From assembly GCA_014773175.1 (NCBI GenBank), contig VXCM01002819.1, positions 62,001 through 126,000 of the forward strand: a stretch of DNA of 64,000 nt, written 5' to 3'. The translations under genes were made by a program, and so were the position numbers. Position 1 is the stretch's first letter. Every line of letters starts with the position of its first letter. The notes under the pieces were generated by a model. The model was not told the origin of the DNA, did not search any database, and saw only the letters and a list, made by a program, of their open reading frames with translations. Positions 1 to 10,752 of the stretch are shown here, piece by piece. This stretch comes from Lucifuga dentata. Its lineage: Eukaryota; Chordata; Actinopteri; Ophidiiformes; Bythitidae.

Positions 1-865
1 TCCAATTAAATTATGAGATAATTAAAATAAAATTAACTGAAAAACATAAATCTGACTGTTGCAGAATTCTTTGACGCCAACATTAAAAAAAAAAAAAAGG
101 GTTTATGCATATTAGGTAATCTGCCAGTTTAATCTCTACTGAAAACTATGCAATGCAGTAAAATAGATCAAAAAGATCTGAAATGTATATGTTGTGATAT
201 TACCATTTAAAATGTCTTATTTGCAAAAAAAGAAAAAAACAAAATCCAGATATTCCCTTGTCCCACAGCCAACTTTCCAAATTTATGAATTTCTCTCAAT
301 GTACCTAAATGACAGATCTTACAGATGATTAAGAATAAAACATATAATACACTCAAAAGTCAAAAGAGGTTGAAAAAAACACCACAAATTCACTGATCGA
401 CGCCAGAATGTGTTTCGATTACTCCCAAATAAATGAAGGAAGCTGTTGAATGAGGAGGAGGAGGAGGAAGAGGAGGAAGCTGCTGGTGGTGGGAATAACG
501 TGAGATGAGTTGTCTCTATCAGCGAGGACAGAGCAGGACTTTTAATCATGCTCTAAGGGCCGCTGAGCCTCTCTATCATCATTGAACTGTGTCCAGGGCT
601 AATTGTGGCCATATTTCACTGTCCCTGTGTTCTGCACACCGCAACGATCTGCTGCCCTCACACACACACACACATAGATAGTGCTCATGTTGTTGGGTGC
701 ACGAAAACATACACGAACATGCTCAAAGCGTAAATCCACACCTGAGCCTTGAGCTGAAGTTTTAATGTAAATGAAATGTTGAACACTGAGTCTAAAGTCA
801 TTTCTGTTTCTTTTTGTTTCGTTTAGTGCTTTAAAAAGACAAAAATTATCATCCGGTCTCGTTAT

Positions 866-868
<3 letters not shown>
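1..868. other. AT-rich single-copy stretch, no gene seen
   Basis: No gene is visible. A GGA-rich run lies at about 451-482 and a short (CA)n at 660-674. The part from about 541 to 660 has balanced composition and no simple repeats, so it could be a conserved noncoding element, but this cannot be tested from one sequence. The 76-codon minus-strand frame at 319-549 is serine-rich only because it crosses the GGA run. Confidence 0.5.

Positions 869-900
<32 letters not shown>
869..900. repeat. Poly(T) tract
   Basis: An uninterrupted run of 32 T. It could be the antisense tail of a retroposed sequence or a homopolymer expansion. No retroelement body was recognised next to it. Confidence 0.9.
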
Positions 901-903
<3 letters not shown>

Positions 904-930
904 TTCAGACTCCAGGGGCTTAATAAATGA

Positions 931-962
931 TTAAAGGACCATACAGGCTGTTTTGCTTGTTT
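931..962 (+). mobile_element. Left-end fragment resembling TTAA-MITE
   Basis: The sequence begins TTAAAGGACCATAC, identical to the left end of the TTAA-MITE family found throughout the window. It then diverges, although a TTTTGC-TGTTT core is still recognisable. No matching right end follows, so this is at most a degenerate stub. Confidence 0.45.
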
Positions 963-999
963 AATTTTGAGGCCTTTTTGATTGTTGGTCTCTCATCGA

Positions 1000-1428
1000 T
1001 CCTCGCGTGACCTGCAAACCAATCTGGTCCACCATCTTTAAGGATGTTCCAAAGCTCTAATTCTGCTCCGAGGATAGAGGAGCTTCATCTGGGAGACATG
1101 AGTGAGGAAACACCAGACGCTCCTACATGGAAGTCTGTTACCTGACCGACACGCCCCTTTACTGGAAGTCTGTTTCTGATTGGACAGATGAACTACAGCT
1201 GATCTGATACACCAACAGGCATTTTAATACAACCGCATGACTTTTATCAAAAATGCAAACAGTAAAATAAGAGCAACATCTCAGGTGTAAAATTACTCTG
1301 ATTATTTATGTTTACTTTTGTCTGATTGATCATCTGATCAAAACGACTGGATGTGTGTTTAATGCAGCTCTGAATGATAAAGAAACATAAAACAATAAAC
1401 TCTTATATCATCACAACCAGCTAAACTG
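1000..1428 (+). repeat. Dispersed repeat B, copy 1 (empty TTAA site)
   Basis: This stretch aligns along most of its length with the reverse complement of 12661-13037 plus 13643-13690. Shared landmarks include the target of the cap ATCCAGTCGTTTT, the GGTGTATCAGAT block, and CCAGTAAAGGGGCGTGTC (all read on the opposite strand here). In this copy the sequence around CATCTTTAAGGATG (1032-1045) is uninterrupted. In the 13-kb copy a TTAA-MITE occupies the corresponding TTAA. I cannot assign the repeat to a superfamily, and no coding potential is visible. Confidence 0.7.
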
Positions 1429-1603
1429 ATCTATTATAACAAAATCCATTCTGAAATGTTTAATAAAACATGGAAATGTTCACTAACACTGATAAACTTT
1501 ATATTTTAACTCTGAGCAGTGAAACACACTTAGAAATGTGATGATCTGTAGATTATAAAGTCAGGTTCTGCATGTTTGTCTAACTGTTCAGTGTTCATTA
1601 TTA

Positions 1604-1738
1604 CAGTAATAATCAGAGGAGAATATTTCATTATTTTATTATCTTGTAGAAACTAAAACACAGCAGCTCCNCAGTAATAATCAGAGGAGAATATTTCATT
1701 ATTTTATTATCTTGTAGAAACTAAAACACAGCAGCTCC
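1604..1738. other. Assembly artefact: 67-bp duplicate around one N
   Basis: Positions 1604-1670 and 1672-1738 are the same 67 bp in direct orientation, separated only by the N at 1671. Exact identity with a single N at the joint is best explained by two contigs abutted without merging their overlap. It should not be read as a biological duplication. Confidence 0.85.
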
Positions 1739-1990
1739 AAGTGATTAATCAACTGATCAGCTGATCAGTTATGACATCATCAGTAAGGGATGTCGTTTCA
1801 GATGACGTTTGAGGAACAAGGATGTTTCATTTCTCTTAAATCGTAGTTCCTTAGCTCCTCTGTCCTCACTTCTTTTCCTCATATCTTTTCCTCACGTCTT
1901 CAGTGGGCGGGACTAAGACGCGAGGAAAAGACGCAAGTGAGGGAAATGTGGAAACGAATAAGTAACTCTGAATGCGCCCGCTATCTCCAT
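1739..1990. other. Single-copy stretch with imperfect inverted repeat
   Basis: No gene. Around 1866-1950 a CCTCACTTCTTTTCCTC block is mirrored by GAGGAAAAGACGCAAGTGAG about 40 bp downstream, forming an imperfect inverted repeat around a GTGGGCGGGACT core. It may be the remains of a DNA-transposon end, but no partner end or target duplication was identified. Confidence 0.4.
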
Positions 1991-2521
1991 AGATGTTACA
2001 TCACTGACGGCCATTTTCCAAACGCAAAACTGGATTTTAAGCTTTGTATTATTTTGCCAAATCCCCTAATCTTTCAAAATAAAATGCTCAGGTGACACGC
2101 CCACCTTAAAAAAAAAAAAAAAATNAAAAAAAAAAAAAAAATCAACATCTCACCTGCTAACAGGTATGTGACCATGGCCGTTTTAATTTCTCTCCTTTTG
2201 GGACTATGTTCCGTGGCTGAGAAATACATTTTCCTCTGTGTAGGATGTGTGTTGAAATGCTAAAATTATGTAAAAAAAGAAAAAAAAAATGTTTTGTGTG
2301 CTGTGATGGATTATCAATCTCAAACATGTTTCAAGTCTCTACAAGTCGATATTTGTAGCGACTAGAATGACCTGAACAGACAGTCTGGAAGGTAGAAACA
2401 AGTTTCTAAAATGTACCGCTTCAGTTGTATACTTTGGAAAATAGTTGGCAGTAAAGTAACATGTATACGGGTTATATTTAATGGACTCAAACATGCAAAA
2501 TCACAGGTATGGTCCTTNAAG
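1991..2521 (-). mobile_element. TTAA-MITE, diverged subfamily, reverse, 5' truncated
   Basis: It starts inside the inverted repeat (TTACATCACTGAC) and continues through the family landmarks in reverse order: a CAAATCCCCTAATCTTTC block, a CTCAGGTGACAC block, an AATTTCTCTCCTTTTGGGAC block, GTCTGGAAGGTAG, and the terminal ACATGCAAAATCACAGGTA followed by TGGTCCTT. The outer left end is missing. A poly(A) run broken by an N lies at about 2107-2142, and the N at 2518 falls in the terminal TTAA. It is non-autonomous with no coding sequence. Confidence 0.8.
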
Positions 2522-3016
2522 TGTAGGCATTTACTGGTATATCTTTTCAGAATAGTTTCTTCCTGTCACGTCTCCAATGGAAGGAGGGATGGGGGACGGG
2601 ATGAAACATGCTGAATGTGATGATTCTCACATCCAGATACGTAAAAATTGACATTTTTTTTGCCCTTCTCCTCTCTTTCCTTCATCTCTCCATCTTTCCT
2701 CTCTGTCTTCCCTCAACCTTGACACCGACGGATCACCTCCACCACAGAAACTTTTAATTAAACTTAGAGCCTCGATGTCATGGAGGTCCTGAAAACTGGA
2801 GAACTGGGAAGGAGAGAGAGGGGGAGAGAGCTGGGGGGGGGGGGGNGAGGGAGGGAGGAAAGGAAAGGATGAGTGGATGAATGCTGCTTACTTTCTCCCC
2901 CAGAGCCACTTCAATCTTTTTCTCTTTCTTTCCCCATCCTTCGCTTCTTTACCTTTTGTCTCCTTCTGAATGTCCTCCTCCCTCTTTCTTTGCCAACTCA
3001 ATCTGTACCCTCATAT

Positions 3017-3078
<62 letters not shown>

Positions 3079-3724
3079 AGTGATGGAGGTAAAAGCAATT
3101 TCCATGGATTTGACTTAATGGACAGGGGTTGTGTCCCTAATATGCAACAATGAATTGACACCCAGACTGAAAGTGCTTCCCCCTGCCCCAAACCTCTGTC
3201 TGTGGAAAAATGTCTCCCATAATCATTTACACACACACACACACACACACACATAGATGTTGCACACTTCGTCCTCGTCTCCTCACTGCTGGCATTTTTA
3301 CTACATTTACACTACATGGTACAAGTGACCCAATTCTGATTTTTGCTCTAGTAGCAGATATCAGATTTGTGTTTTGAACATGAAAATAGCAAAACAAACA
3401 AAAAAAAAAAAGTTCATGGAATTTAAGCCACTTTCATATGAAAGTAAATGGATATGTATCAGATACCTGCCAACGTAGCTCTCGTCTTAACTCACAGATT
3501 GTATTTCCTTGCCATTCTGCCATTAAAACCATGAAATGTGACTCTTCTACTTTCCATCCATTGTGACTTTTTGTTTCAATCGTCTCAGAAACTAAATTCC
3601 TCTTACTGAACATGCAGATTGTTTCAGGTCTAAACCGTGCAAACACAAGTATTAAATATAGACTACTTATAAAAAAAAGTTATCAAAAAAAATCACATAT
3701 CATCAAAAAGTCAGAATTAGGCAC
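2522..3724. other. Single-copy and simple-sequence stretch
   Basis: No gene. It holds a G-rich purine run with an N (about 2805-2870), a pyrimidine-rich stretch leading into a long (CT)n at about 3018-3074, a (CA)n at about 3229-3253, and otherwise AT-rich unique sequence. Open frames here on both strands simply run through the (CT)n and encode serine/leucine or arginine/glutamate repeats. Confidence 0.6.
3018..3074. repeat. (CT)n microsatellite
   Basis: A nearly pure dinucleotide run of about 28 units with a single TTTCT interruption. Confidence 0.9.
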
Positions 3725-3929
3725 TGAAGGAGCATATAGGTGATTTTGCACATTTGAGCCCAGTACTTACAACCCACATACATGTTATGTTGCTGACAAC
3801 CATTTACCAAAATGGTGATATTAATTAGTGATATTAATTTTAGAATGTTTTTCCTACCTTCCAGACTGCCACTGGTTTCAATTCATTCCAGTACCTATTA
3901 AAATCATCTTGTAGAGAATTGAAATGTCT
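3725..3929 (+). mobile_element. TTAA-MITE, diverged subfamily, left part
   Basis: It begins AAGGAGCATATAGG and has the diverged-subfamily left inverted repeat (GCACATTTGAGCCC...ACCCACATACATG), followed by the CTACCTTCCAGACTG block and CTATTAAAATCATCTTGTAG. It is interrupted at 3930 by a second TTAA-MITE. The rest of this older copy was not recovered on the far side, so its right part has been lost. Confidence 0.7.
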
Positions 3930-4695
3930 TTAAAGGACCATACCATTCATTTTGCATGTTTGAGCCTATATTAAATTTTCATACATGTTATGTTACTGAC
4001 AATCATTTCCCAAAGCATACTGCTGGAACAGTGAATTAAAAATTCATAATTTTAGCATTCAAGCTCAATGAAAAGCGCAGAGTGAATGTAAGTCTTCACC
4101 GGGAAATATAGTCCCAAAAGAAGACCGGCGCTTAAGGAAAAATTTAAAGGACCATGACTTCATAAGACTGCATAACTATTAGCAGGAGAAACATGGATTT
4201 TTAAGGTGGGTGTATCACTTGAATATTTGATTTTGAAAGATTAAGAGATTTTGCAAAATATCAGGAAAGCTGAAATACGGTTTTATCCTTTAGGAAATGA
4301 TTGTCAGTGATGTAACGTATGAAAATTAGATATATTCGGCTCAAACATGCAAAATGGGTGGTATGGACTATATTTCCCAGTGGAGACATACATGAACTCC
4401 ACACTTTTTATTGTGCTTAAAAGCTAAAATTACATAACTTTGAAAAAATCTGAATACACGTCTTGTTGGTGACGATGGATTACCTATCCCAAGAACGTTT
4501 CAAGTATCAACAAGTTGATTTTAATAGCGTACCAGAATGAACTGAAACCAATGGAGGTCTGGAAGGTAGGAAAAACATTTTTAATTTCACCATTCCAGTA
4601 GTATGCTTTGGGAAATGATTATCAGTAACCTTACATGTATGAAAATTGAATATATTCAGCCTCAAACATGCAAAATGGATGGTATGGTCCTTTAA
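3930..4695. mobile_element. Composite TTAA-MITE: forward half fused to reverse half
   Basis: Positions 3930-4367 are a forward copy with TTAA, AGGACCATACC, and the rest of the family sequence up to the right inverted repeat ending GGGTGGTATGGA. The sequence then switches at about 4368 into a reverse-orientation copy, starting in the CTATATTTCCCAGTGGAGAC block and ending in the terminal GGTATGGTCCT followed by TTAA. The forward half lacks the CTACCTTCCAG segment, while the reverse half keeps it. TTAA is present at both outer ends, so the composite may have moved as a unit or formed by recombination between two copies. Confidence 0.75.
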
Positions 4696-5757
4696 AGAAA
4701 AATAAGATTTTAATGTTCTTCACAAGATTTTGACTCATATGATTTTAACATTAAAAAATGAGTCCGAATAACGTGTGAACGTGAAGAGCCGCTGTGTTGC
4801 TCCCTCAATCCCCGGAAGGAAGTATTCAGTGGAAAAGATGGATTGAAACAATCTTACCTTCCCATCAACCACCTCATTAGTCGGTCTCAGCCATAAAGCC
4901 ATCCCATCAGGCCGCACTGTCATAACTCACTTTACAGCATTGATTTTAATCACGGCAAATGTAAACATACGTATTATCAATATCAATGCACAAAATAACG
5001 TCGTAATATGCAATTACCGAGCTGCATTGATTTTTTTTTCCCTTCCCTCTGCTCCTTTCGTTTTCTCTCCTCCTCTGCTCGGTATAATCATGCATCGTCC
5101 TACTTCCAACTTGATTTAATAAGGTTGTTATATATATAAATATATATCGGAGGGACCGGCTGAATATTACAAAGATGATTTTCATAAATTTCAATGGATG
5201 GATGTGTGTGTGTGTATCTGTACATGTAGATTGTGTGTGACTAANGTGTGTGTGCGTGTGTGTGTGTTTTGCCTGGAGGGAGGTGAAACCAGGACAAAGC
5301 AGGAGGACTATATTTTCATGAACAGGAGGACATGGGAATAACTGGAAAACAATATCTTTGTGTAATGTGGAGTAATTTTACTGCATCTGTAGTGTTGAGT
5401 CTGAAAATTTTTGTTTCTGTTCAAAATGTAAAAATGAAGAAATGGAGTAGAAAGATAAGAAGAAGAAAGATCATTTCTCTTGTCATCAGTTTAGTTTCAC
5501 CTAATTTCCTCCTGTCAGCTTCAAATATGATACTTAAACTTATATTAATTTACCGTCTGGAGTCTAAATGCAAAAATTATTTTGTAATATTAGTTTTAAT
5601 TAAATTAGGTTTTATTATTGGACTGTAATAATCCCTAACAAGAAATAACGACATTTATTGACTTATGAAAAATCTTTCTTTTTTGGCATTTTTGACAAGA
5701 GTGTACAGTGAAGGTCTTGATCAGAAATTGACCATATTAGTGCAGAAGAATTTTACA
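4696..5757. other. Single-copy AT-rich stretch with GT-rich segment
   Basis: No gene recognised. A broken (GT)n with an N lies at about 5202-5270 and the remainder is AT-rich unique sequence. The 98-codon plus-strand frame at 5332-5628 is lysine/isoleucine-rich with no recognisable domain, and is what AT-rich noncoding DNA often gives. Confidence 0.5.
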
Positions 5758-5759
5758 TA

Positions 5760-5930
5760 ATGAATCTTTTTTTTTTTTTTTTTTTTTTTCATAGAAATAG
5801 ATAAACTTCATTAGTAGCTGCAACTTCAGAGGGTTAGACCCAGGCTCGGATTGGCCATCACAGAGAGGCGGGACTTTTCCCGGTGAGCCGCAGCCATTGG
5901 TGGGCCGGCCGGTGACCTTTGCCCTGCACA
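5760..5930. mobile_element. Poly(T) followed by hAT-like end fragment
   Basis: A T run at about 5767-5789 is followed at about 5825-5925 by a GC-rich block (GGCTCGGATTGGCCATC, GGGACTTTTCCCGG, CATTGGTGGGCCGG). This style of sequence is familiar to me from the subterminal regions of ZMYM1-type hAT elements in fish genomes. No target duplication was found, so this is a recognition-based call with limited support. Confidence 0.4.
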
Positions 5931-6030
5931 ATATAATATTAATTAAAATTAACTTAAACTAAGAAAACATAATTTTTTCTTATACCAAGCTGTCAGTATT
6001 AACACAGATTGATTATGACAGTATCAAATT

Positions 6031-6549
6031 TTAAAGGACCATACCACCCATTTTGCATGTTTGAGCCTAATACATTCAATTTTCATACATGTAACTTTAC
6101 TGACAATCCCAAAGCATACTACTGGAGCGGTGAATTAAAAATATTTTTCCTACCTTCCAGACCTACACTGGTTTCAGTTCATTCTGGTACGCTATTAAAA
6201 TCTACTTGTTGATACTTGAAACGTTCTTGGGATAGGTAATCCATCATNNNNNNNNNNNNNGGAGTGAATGTATGCCTCCACCAGGGAATATAGTCCCAAA
6301 AGAAGACCTGTGTTTATGGAAAACTTTAAAGGACTATGGCTTCATAAGGCTGCATAACTATTAGCAGGAGAAACATCGATTTTTAAGGTGGGTGTATCAC
6401 TTGAGTATTTGATTTTGAAAAATTAAGAGATTTTGCAAAATATCAGGAAAGCTGAAATATGGTTTTATCCTTTGGGAAATGATTGTCAGTAACGTAACAT
6501 GTATGAAAATTGGGCTCAAACATGCAAAATGGGTGGTATGGTCCTTTAA
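6031..6549 (+). mobile_element. TTAA-MITE, forward, with 13-N gap
   Basis: TTAA flanks both ends. The left inverted repeat reads AGGACCATACCACCCATTTT and the right ends GGGTGGTATGGTCCT. All main internal blocks are present except what falls in the N gap at 6248-6260. The gap replaces the segment between the TAATCCATCAT block and the GGAGTGAATG block, which is about 80-90 bp in the related copies, so the gap size is understated. No coding sequence. Confidence 0.9.
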
Positions 6550-6795
6550 AGTTTATCAAAGTGCCAAAACGTGACTTTGGCACCTATAGAAATCCAGTAA
6601 GACAAAACCTATAGTCCCTGGACTTGACTAAAAGCTTGTTTCTGATTGGTCCTTTACTTTTGTAATACACTGATGTCATAGCGTAACACGCTTGAATTTA
6701 CTTGCCCACACACCTGCTTAGACATGTCCACCGTGTGATGCTAGTGAGACAGTGTTTGGCTCACTAGCGAGTTTGGCTTTGCTTTCATATCGTAC
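6550..6795 (+). repeat. Dispersed repeat C, copy 1
   Basis: It shares an ordered set of short blocks with 28483-28690: TCAAAGTG-CAAAAC, TTGGCACCTATAGAAAT, a TAAGACAAA block, a TAG-TCC-TGAACT-like block, AAAAGCTT, and TTAGACA-G-CCACC. Spacing differs because of indels. No coding capacity or clear termini were identified. Confidence 0.55.
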
Positions 6796-6800
6796 TATAG

Positions 6801-6801
<1 letters not shown>

Positions 6802-6841
<40 letters not shown>
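6802..6841. repeat. (CA)n microsatellite
   Basis: An uninterrupted dinucleotide run of about 19 units. Confidence 0.95.
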
Positions 6842-6844
<3 letters not shown>

Positions 6845-7199
6845 TGTACCTTTCACGTGGTTTCAGGTGACATAGACTGGACGTTCACTGGATCAATCTG
6901 TCACCATTTGTCACTGACCTAAAGGGTGTGTGTTCATGTGTGTGTGTATGTGTGTGCGCACACATCTCCAACATTGTAAAATAAGCTTTGACATGTGTAT
7001 TGAGGATGCGGCCTCCATTCTCCATGACTGGCTCCAGTAAAAAGCCCGATTGATACCTGTCTGTACGACAAATAGCTCGGAAAAGATGGGAGGACAAAAG
7101 AGTGTGACGGCAAAACAAAGACAGAGAGAAAGAAAGAAAGAAAAAAAGGACACCGAGTCAAGGCGAGAGAGCCAAACCGAAGAAAACAACGAGAACCTT

Positions 7200-7450
7200 G
7201 TGACTTTTGAGTTATTTGGAGCCGCTTGGTGAAATATATGTTAGCGGTGTGTATGCGGTGGGTGTTATGGAATAAATGATAAAGTACATCAGAGAGCCGG
7301 TTTTTATACGGCCGATACATCTCTGCCTGGCTGCAGCACGTATGGAATGGCCTAATCCATAACGATAACGCCGGCGTGGCAGCACGGCGTATATATCAGG
7401 ACATTTGCTCCGTATGATAATGCTCATTGTCATACGACTCTGTGCATGCA
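7200..7450. other. Single-copy island, candidate conserved noncoding element
   Basis: A stretch of balanced composition with no simple repeat and several short symmetric words (GGAATGGCCTAATCC, TAACGATAACGCCGGCG, CATACG repeated on both strands). It sits between a (CA)n/GT-rich zone and a long polypyrimidine tract. Such islands in fish gene deserts often prove to be conserved enhancers. Here this is only an inference from texture. Confidence 0.3.
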
Positions 7451-7589
7451 GAGAGATTTGAATGCTTTTAGAGCAGATTTTAACATGTTTAGTGTTTTAG
7501 TCTTTTATCAGCAGCCTCATCCTTTCATCATTATTCAGAATGTTCTTAATTATTGGTGTATTAATCAGAAACGATAAGAAATGTGTTTG

Positions 7590-8275
7590 GCCTTCTACTC
7601 TTCTCTTTCGTCTGTCCCTCTCCTCCTCTTCTCTTCCTCTCCTCCTTCTCTTCTCATTCTCTTTCTTTTCCTCTTCTCTCCTCTATTTCATCTGTTCTCT
7701 CCTCCTCTCCCTCTCCTCTTTTCCTCTCCTTCTCTCCTCCTTCTCTTCTTTTGTCTTTGCTTTCCTCTTCTATTCTCTCTTTCATCTTTCCCCTCCTCAT
7801 CTCTTTCTCTCCTGCTTCTCTCCTCCTTCTCTTCTTCTTTCCTTTCCTCTTCTCTCTTTCATCTGTCCTCCTCATCTCTTCCTCTCCTTATTCTCTCCTT
7901 CTCTTCTCCTTCTCTTTCCTGTCCTCTTCTCTCCTCTCTTTCATCTCTCCCCCTCATCTCTTCCTCTCCTTCTTCTCTCTTCCTCCTTCTCTTCTACTTC
8001 TCTTTCCTTTCCTTTTCTCCTCTCTTTCATCTCTCCCCTCCTCCTGTCCTCATCTCTTCCTCTCCTTCACCTTTCCTTTCATCTCCTTTCCTCTCTTTCA
8101 TCTCTCTCATCTCTACTCCTCTCCTCACCTCTTCCTCTCCTTCTCTTTTCTTCTCTAATCCTCTTCTGCTCCTCTCCCTCTACCTTTTCTATCATTTCCT
8201 TTCCTTTATTTCTTCCTCCTCTCCTCATCTTCGCCCCCTCATTCTCTCCTCTCCTCTCCTCTCCTCTGCTGTTAT
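7590..8275. repeat. Polypyrimidine tract with minisatellite periodicity of about 71-96 bp
   Basis: Nearly 690 bp of almost pure C/T on the plus strand. The word CTCTTTCATCT recurs at 7777, 7854, 7936, 8022 and 8093, with a variant near 7680. That gives higher-order units of about 71-96 bp, each containing CATCTCTTCCTCTCCTT-like words. All three plus-strand frames are open for 190-266 codons because stop codons need purines, so the serine/leucine/phenylalanine 'proteins' are artefacts. Long homopurine/homopyrimidine DNA of this kind can form triplexes and impede polymerases. Confidence 0.9.
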
Positions 8276-8454
8276 ATCAGAATTTATACCCATCATGCTT
8301 TGTTCTCCAGTTTCATTCAGAACAGTTCTAATGAGGACAAACTGCTCCCTGGTTGAGCCACAATGGCTCCGCCAGCTCTGAAAAGAACTAAAATGGCTGA
8401 ATGGAAATGAGAGGGGCAGGAGAGGTCAGCCCTCAGCAAAAATTCTCATATTAC

Positions 8455-8485
<31 letters not shown>

Positions 8486-8587
8486 ACACACACTCACAAA
8501 TGAGTATTGCTATGTTGAGGAGCCATAGATGCATAACGGTGACAGCACCCATCTCTTTAACCATCCCTCTCTTCTAATATCATCATT

Positions 8588-8629
<42 letters not shown>
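8455..8629. repeat. (CA)n and (CT)n microsatellites
   Basis: A (CA)n lies at about 8456-8482 and a (CT)n at about 8591-8629, separated by about 100 bp of unique sequence. Confidence 0.9.
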
Positions 8630-8632
<3 letters not shown>

Positions 8633-10027
8633 TGTTAATATTATCATGTGAATAGTCGGTAGGTGATGGGATGTTGGACCAGGAATCAAATTGAGAATAT
8701 TTATTAGGGGAAAGTGGAATAACTGACCAATAACCTTGTTAGCGTTTCCGCGGTGAAGGCAGGGAAATGTTTATTTATTTAAAATTTCATACCAAAATTC
8801 AATATTAAATCCGAACCGAAGATATCAATATCAGATTGAAACAATAGATTTCACATTGTACAGTTCATACGGCAGCAAGGCATTTAAAGTTGCTGCGTGT
8901 AGCGATATGTCATTGTCAGTTTTAGTGTGGTTTGGTATAATTAATGAGGCGATGGTGAAAAGATGAGGCAGCCTGTGCGGTAATGCTGCGAGCTTTGTTT
9001 TTCACTAATACTATTAAAAGCACATTTCCCACAACTCTCAGAGGATCTTTGCATTTTGTTTTACTTTGAAACCATCTTCAGCAGGTAGAAATGAAAAAGG
9101 AAGAAAATCCAGACAGGATAATAAATTCCCTTCACCTGATTCACACCTTTAGAAGTCTTGCATCTCAAGCTAAGGACCGCTGTAGTTGTGCGTATTTCCA
9201 TCAGGAGTTCCTTCTTCTTAAAAACTTTATTGCATAAAGAAGATTCCCACAAAGGATCGTAGAAAGGATCATGACTAAACTGCATCATTAACCTGAAAAA
9301 CTTTTTTCAAAAAAAAAAAAATATTGGATCCAGGACTAATGATGTCAACTTCATGATTGAATTTGAATGTTTTATTTTATTATTGTGTCACGCATATCAA
9401 CATGTCCAGCCAGCCTGACAAGACCATTATTTCACACAAACCCGATCCAGATAAAAATCCGGATTTTTACAGGACAGTGGTGCAAAAGAGCTAAACTTCA
9501 TTAGGTATAAATCAGAATTTCTTATTATTATGAAGTGAAATCCAACATCTCAGACATATTAAAGAAACAATCCATCTCGCCTTATCCTCATGATATTTGT
9601 GACTGTAAAGGCCAAACTATATTTTCCACTATACTATATACTATACTATATTTTTGGAAAGATCCATGAAGGTCTGCGTGATGTAAATTTCATCAGCTGC
9701 TCAGACTAAATAGGAGACTGTCGCATATTGTGTGAGTCAGAATGAGAAGGAAATTCAAAAATCCGACACATATCAGATATATTTCCATACATGGATGTGC
9801 CCCGAAGCAGATCTGGGATGATCCGCTTCAGCATGCTTTTTCTTTTTTTTTTTTTTTTTTTNAAAAAAAAAAAGCTTAGTCTAACATAGTGGCTCAGAGT
9901 ATAAACTGTATTGAAGATTCTGTTGCAGGGAGCTGGTCTTGTTGTTTGGCGAGTTTATAGAAGCTGAATAATGTCTCAAAATAATGTAATAATGAGTCCT
10001 TGAAGTAAAAACATTATATGAGCATGT
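8630..10027. other. AT-rich single-copy stretch, no gene seen
   Basis: No recognisable gene. A short ACTATACTATA tandem lies at about 9628-9652. At 9840-9873 a T run is joined through a single N to an A run, which looks like an assembly join in a homopolymer rather than a real palindrome. The minus-strand 75-codon frame at 9061-9288 has no recognisable motif. Confidence 0.5.
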
Positions 10028-10598
10028 TTAAAGGGCCATACCACCATTTTGCATGTTTGAACCTGATATATTCAATTTTCATGTAACATTGCTGACAATC
10101 ATTTCCCAAAGCATACTGCTGGAATGGTGAATTGAAAATGTTTTTCCTACCTTCCAGACCTCCATTGGTTTTATAGTTCATTCTGGTACGCTATTAAACT
10201 CAACTTGTTGATACTTGAAACGTTCTTGGAATAGGTAATCCATCATCACCAACACAAGCAGAAGTTGCGGAATTTTAGCATTTAAGCACAATAAAAGGTT
10301 TGGAGTGAATGTATGTCTCCACCGGGGAATAGTCCCAAAAGAAGACCTGCATTTATGGGAAAAGTTTTAACGACCGTGACTTCATAAGGCTGCATAACTA
10401 TTAGCAGGTGAAACATCAATTTTTAAGGTGGGTGTATCACTTGAATATTTGATTTTGAAAGATTAAGAGATTTTGCCAAATATCAGTCAAGCTGAAATAC
10501 AGTTTTATCCTTTGGGAAATGGTTGTCAGTAACATAACATGTATGAAAATTGGATATATTAGACTCAAACGTGCAAAATGGATGGTGTGGTCCTTTAA
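10028..10598 (+). mobile_element. TTAA-MITE, forward, near full length
   Basis: TTAA flanks both ends. The ends read AGGGCCATACCACC (one substitution from consensus) and GGATGGTGTGGTCCT. All internal family blocks are present in order: CTACCTTCCAGACCTCC, GGAATAGGTAATCCATCAT, the GCACAATAAAAGG-TTGGAGTG block, CCCAAAAGAAGACCTGC, GGTGGGTGTATCACTTG and the right inverted repeat. No coding sequence. Confidence 0.9.
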
Positions 10599-10701
10599 AC
10601 CAAAGACACCGCAGGTCAGGATGTTTCATAGAGAGTAAAGACTCCAATCTAAAAAAAAACAAAAAACATCAACATCTCTCTCTCTCTTTATGGTGGTCAC
10701 T

Positions 10702-10752
<51 letters not shown>

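Noticed and set aside
1604..1738. Tandem duplication as a biological event
   Set aside because: The copies are identical and meet exactly at an N, as at eight other sites of similar length, so an assembly cause is far more likely.
7540..8381. Three overlapping plus-strand open frames of 191-266 codons, rich in Ser, Leu and Phe
   Set aside because: They exist because the DNA is almost pure pyrimidine and cannot form stop codons. All three frames are open at once, and there is no domain.
9840..9873. T-run/A-run palindrome as a hairpin or terminator
   Set aside because: It is joined by a single N, like other homopolymer joints here, and is probably an assembly junction.
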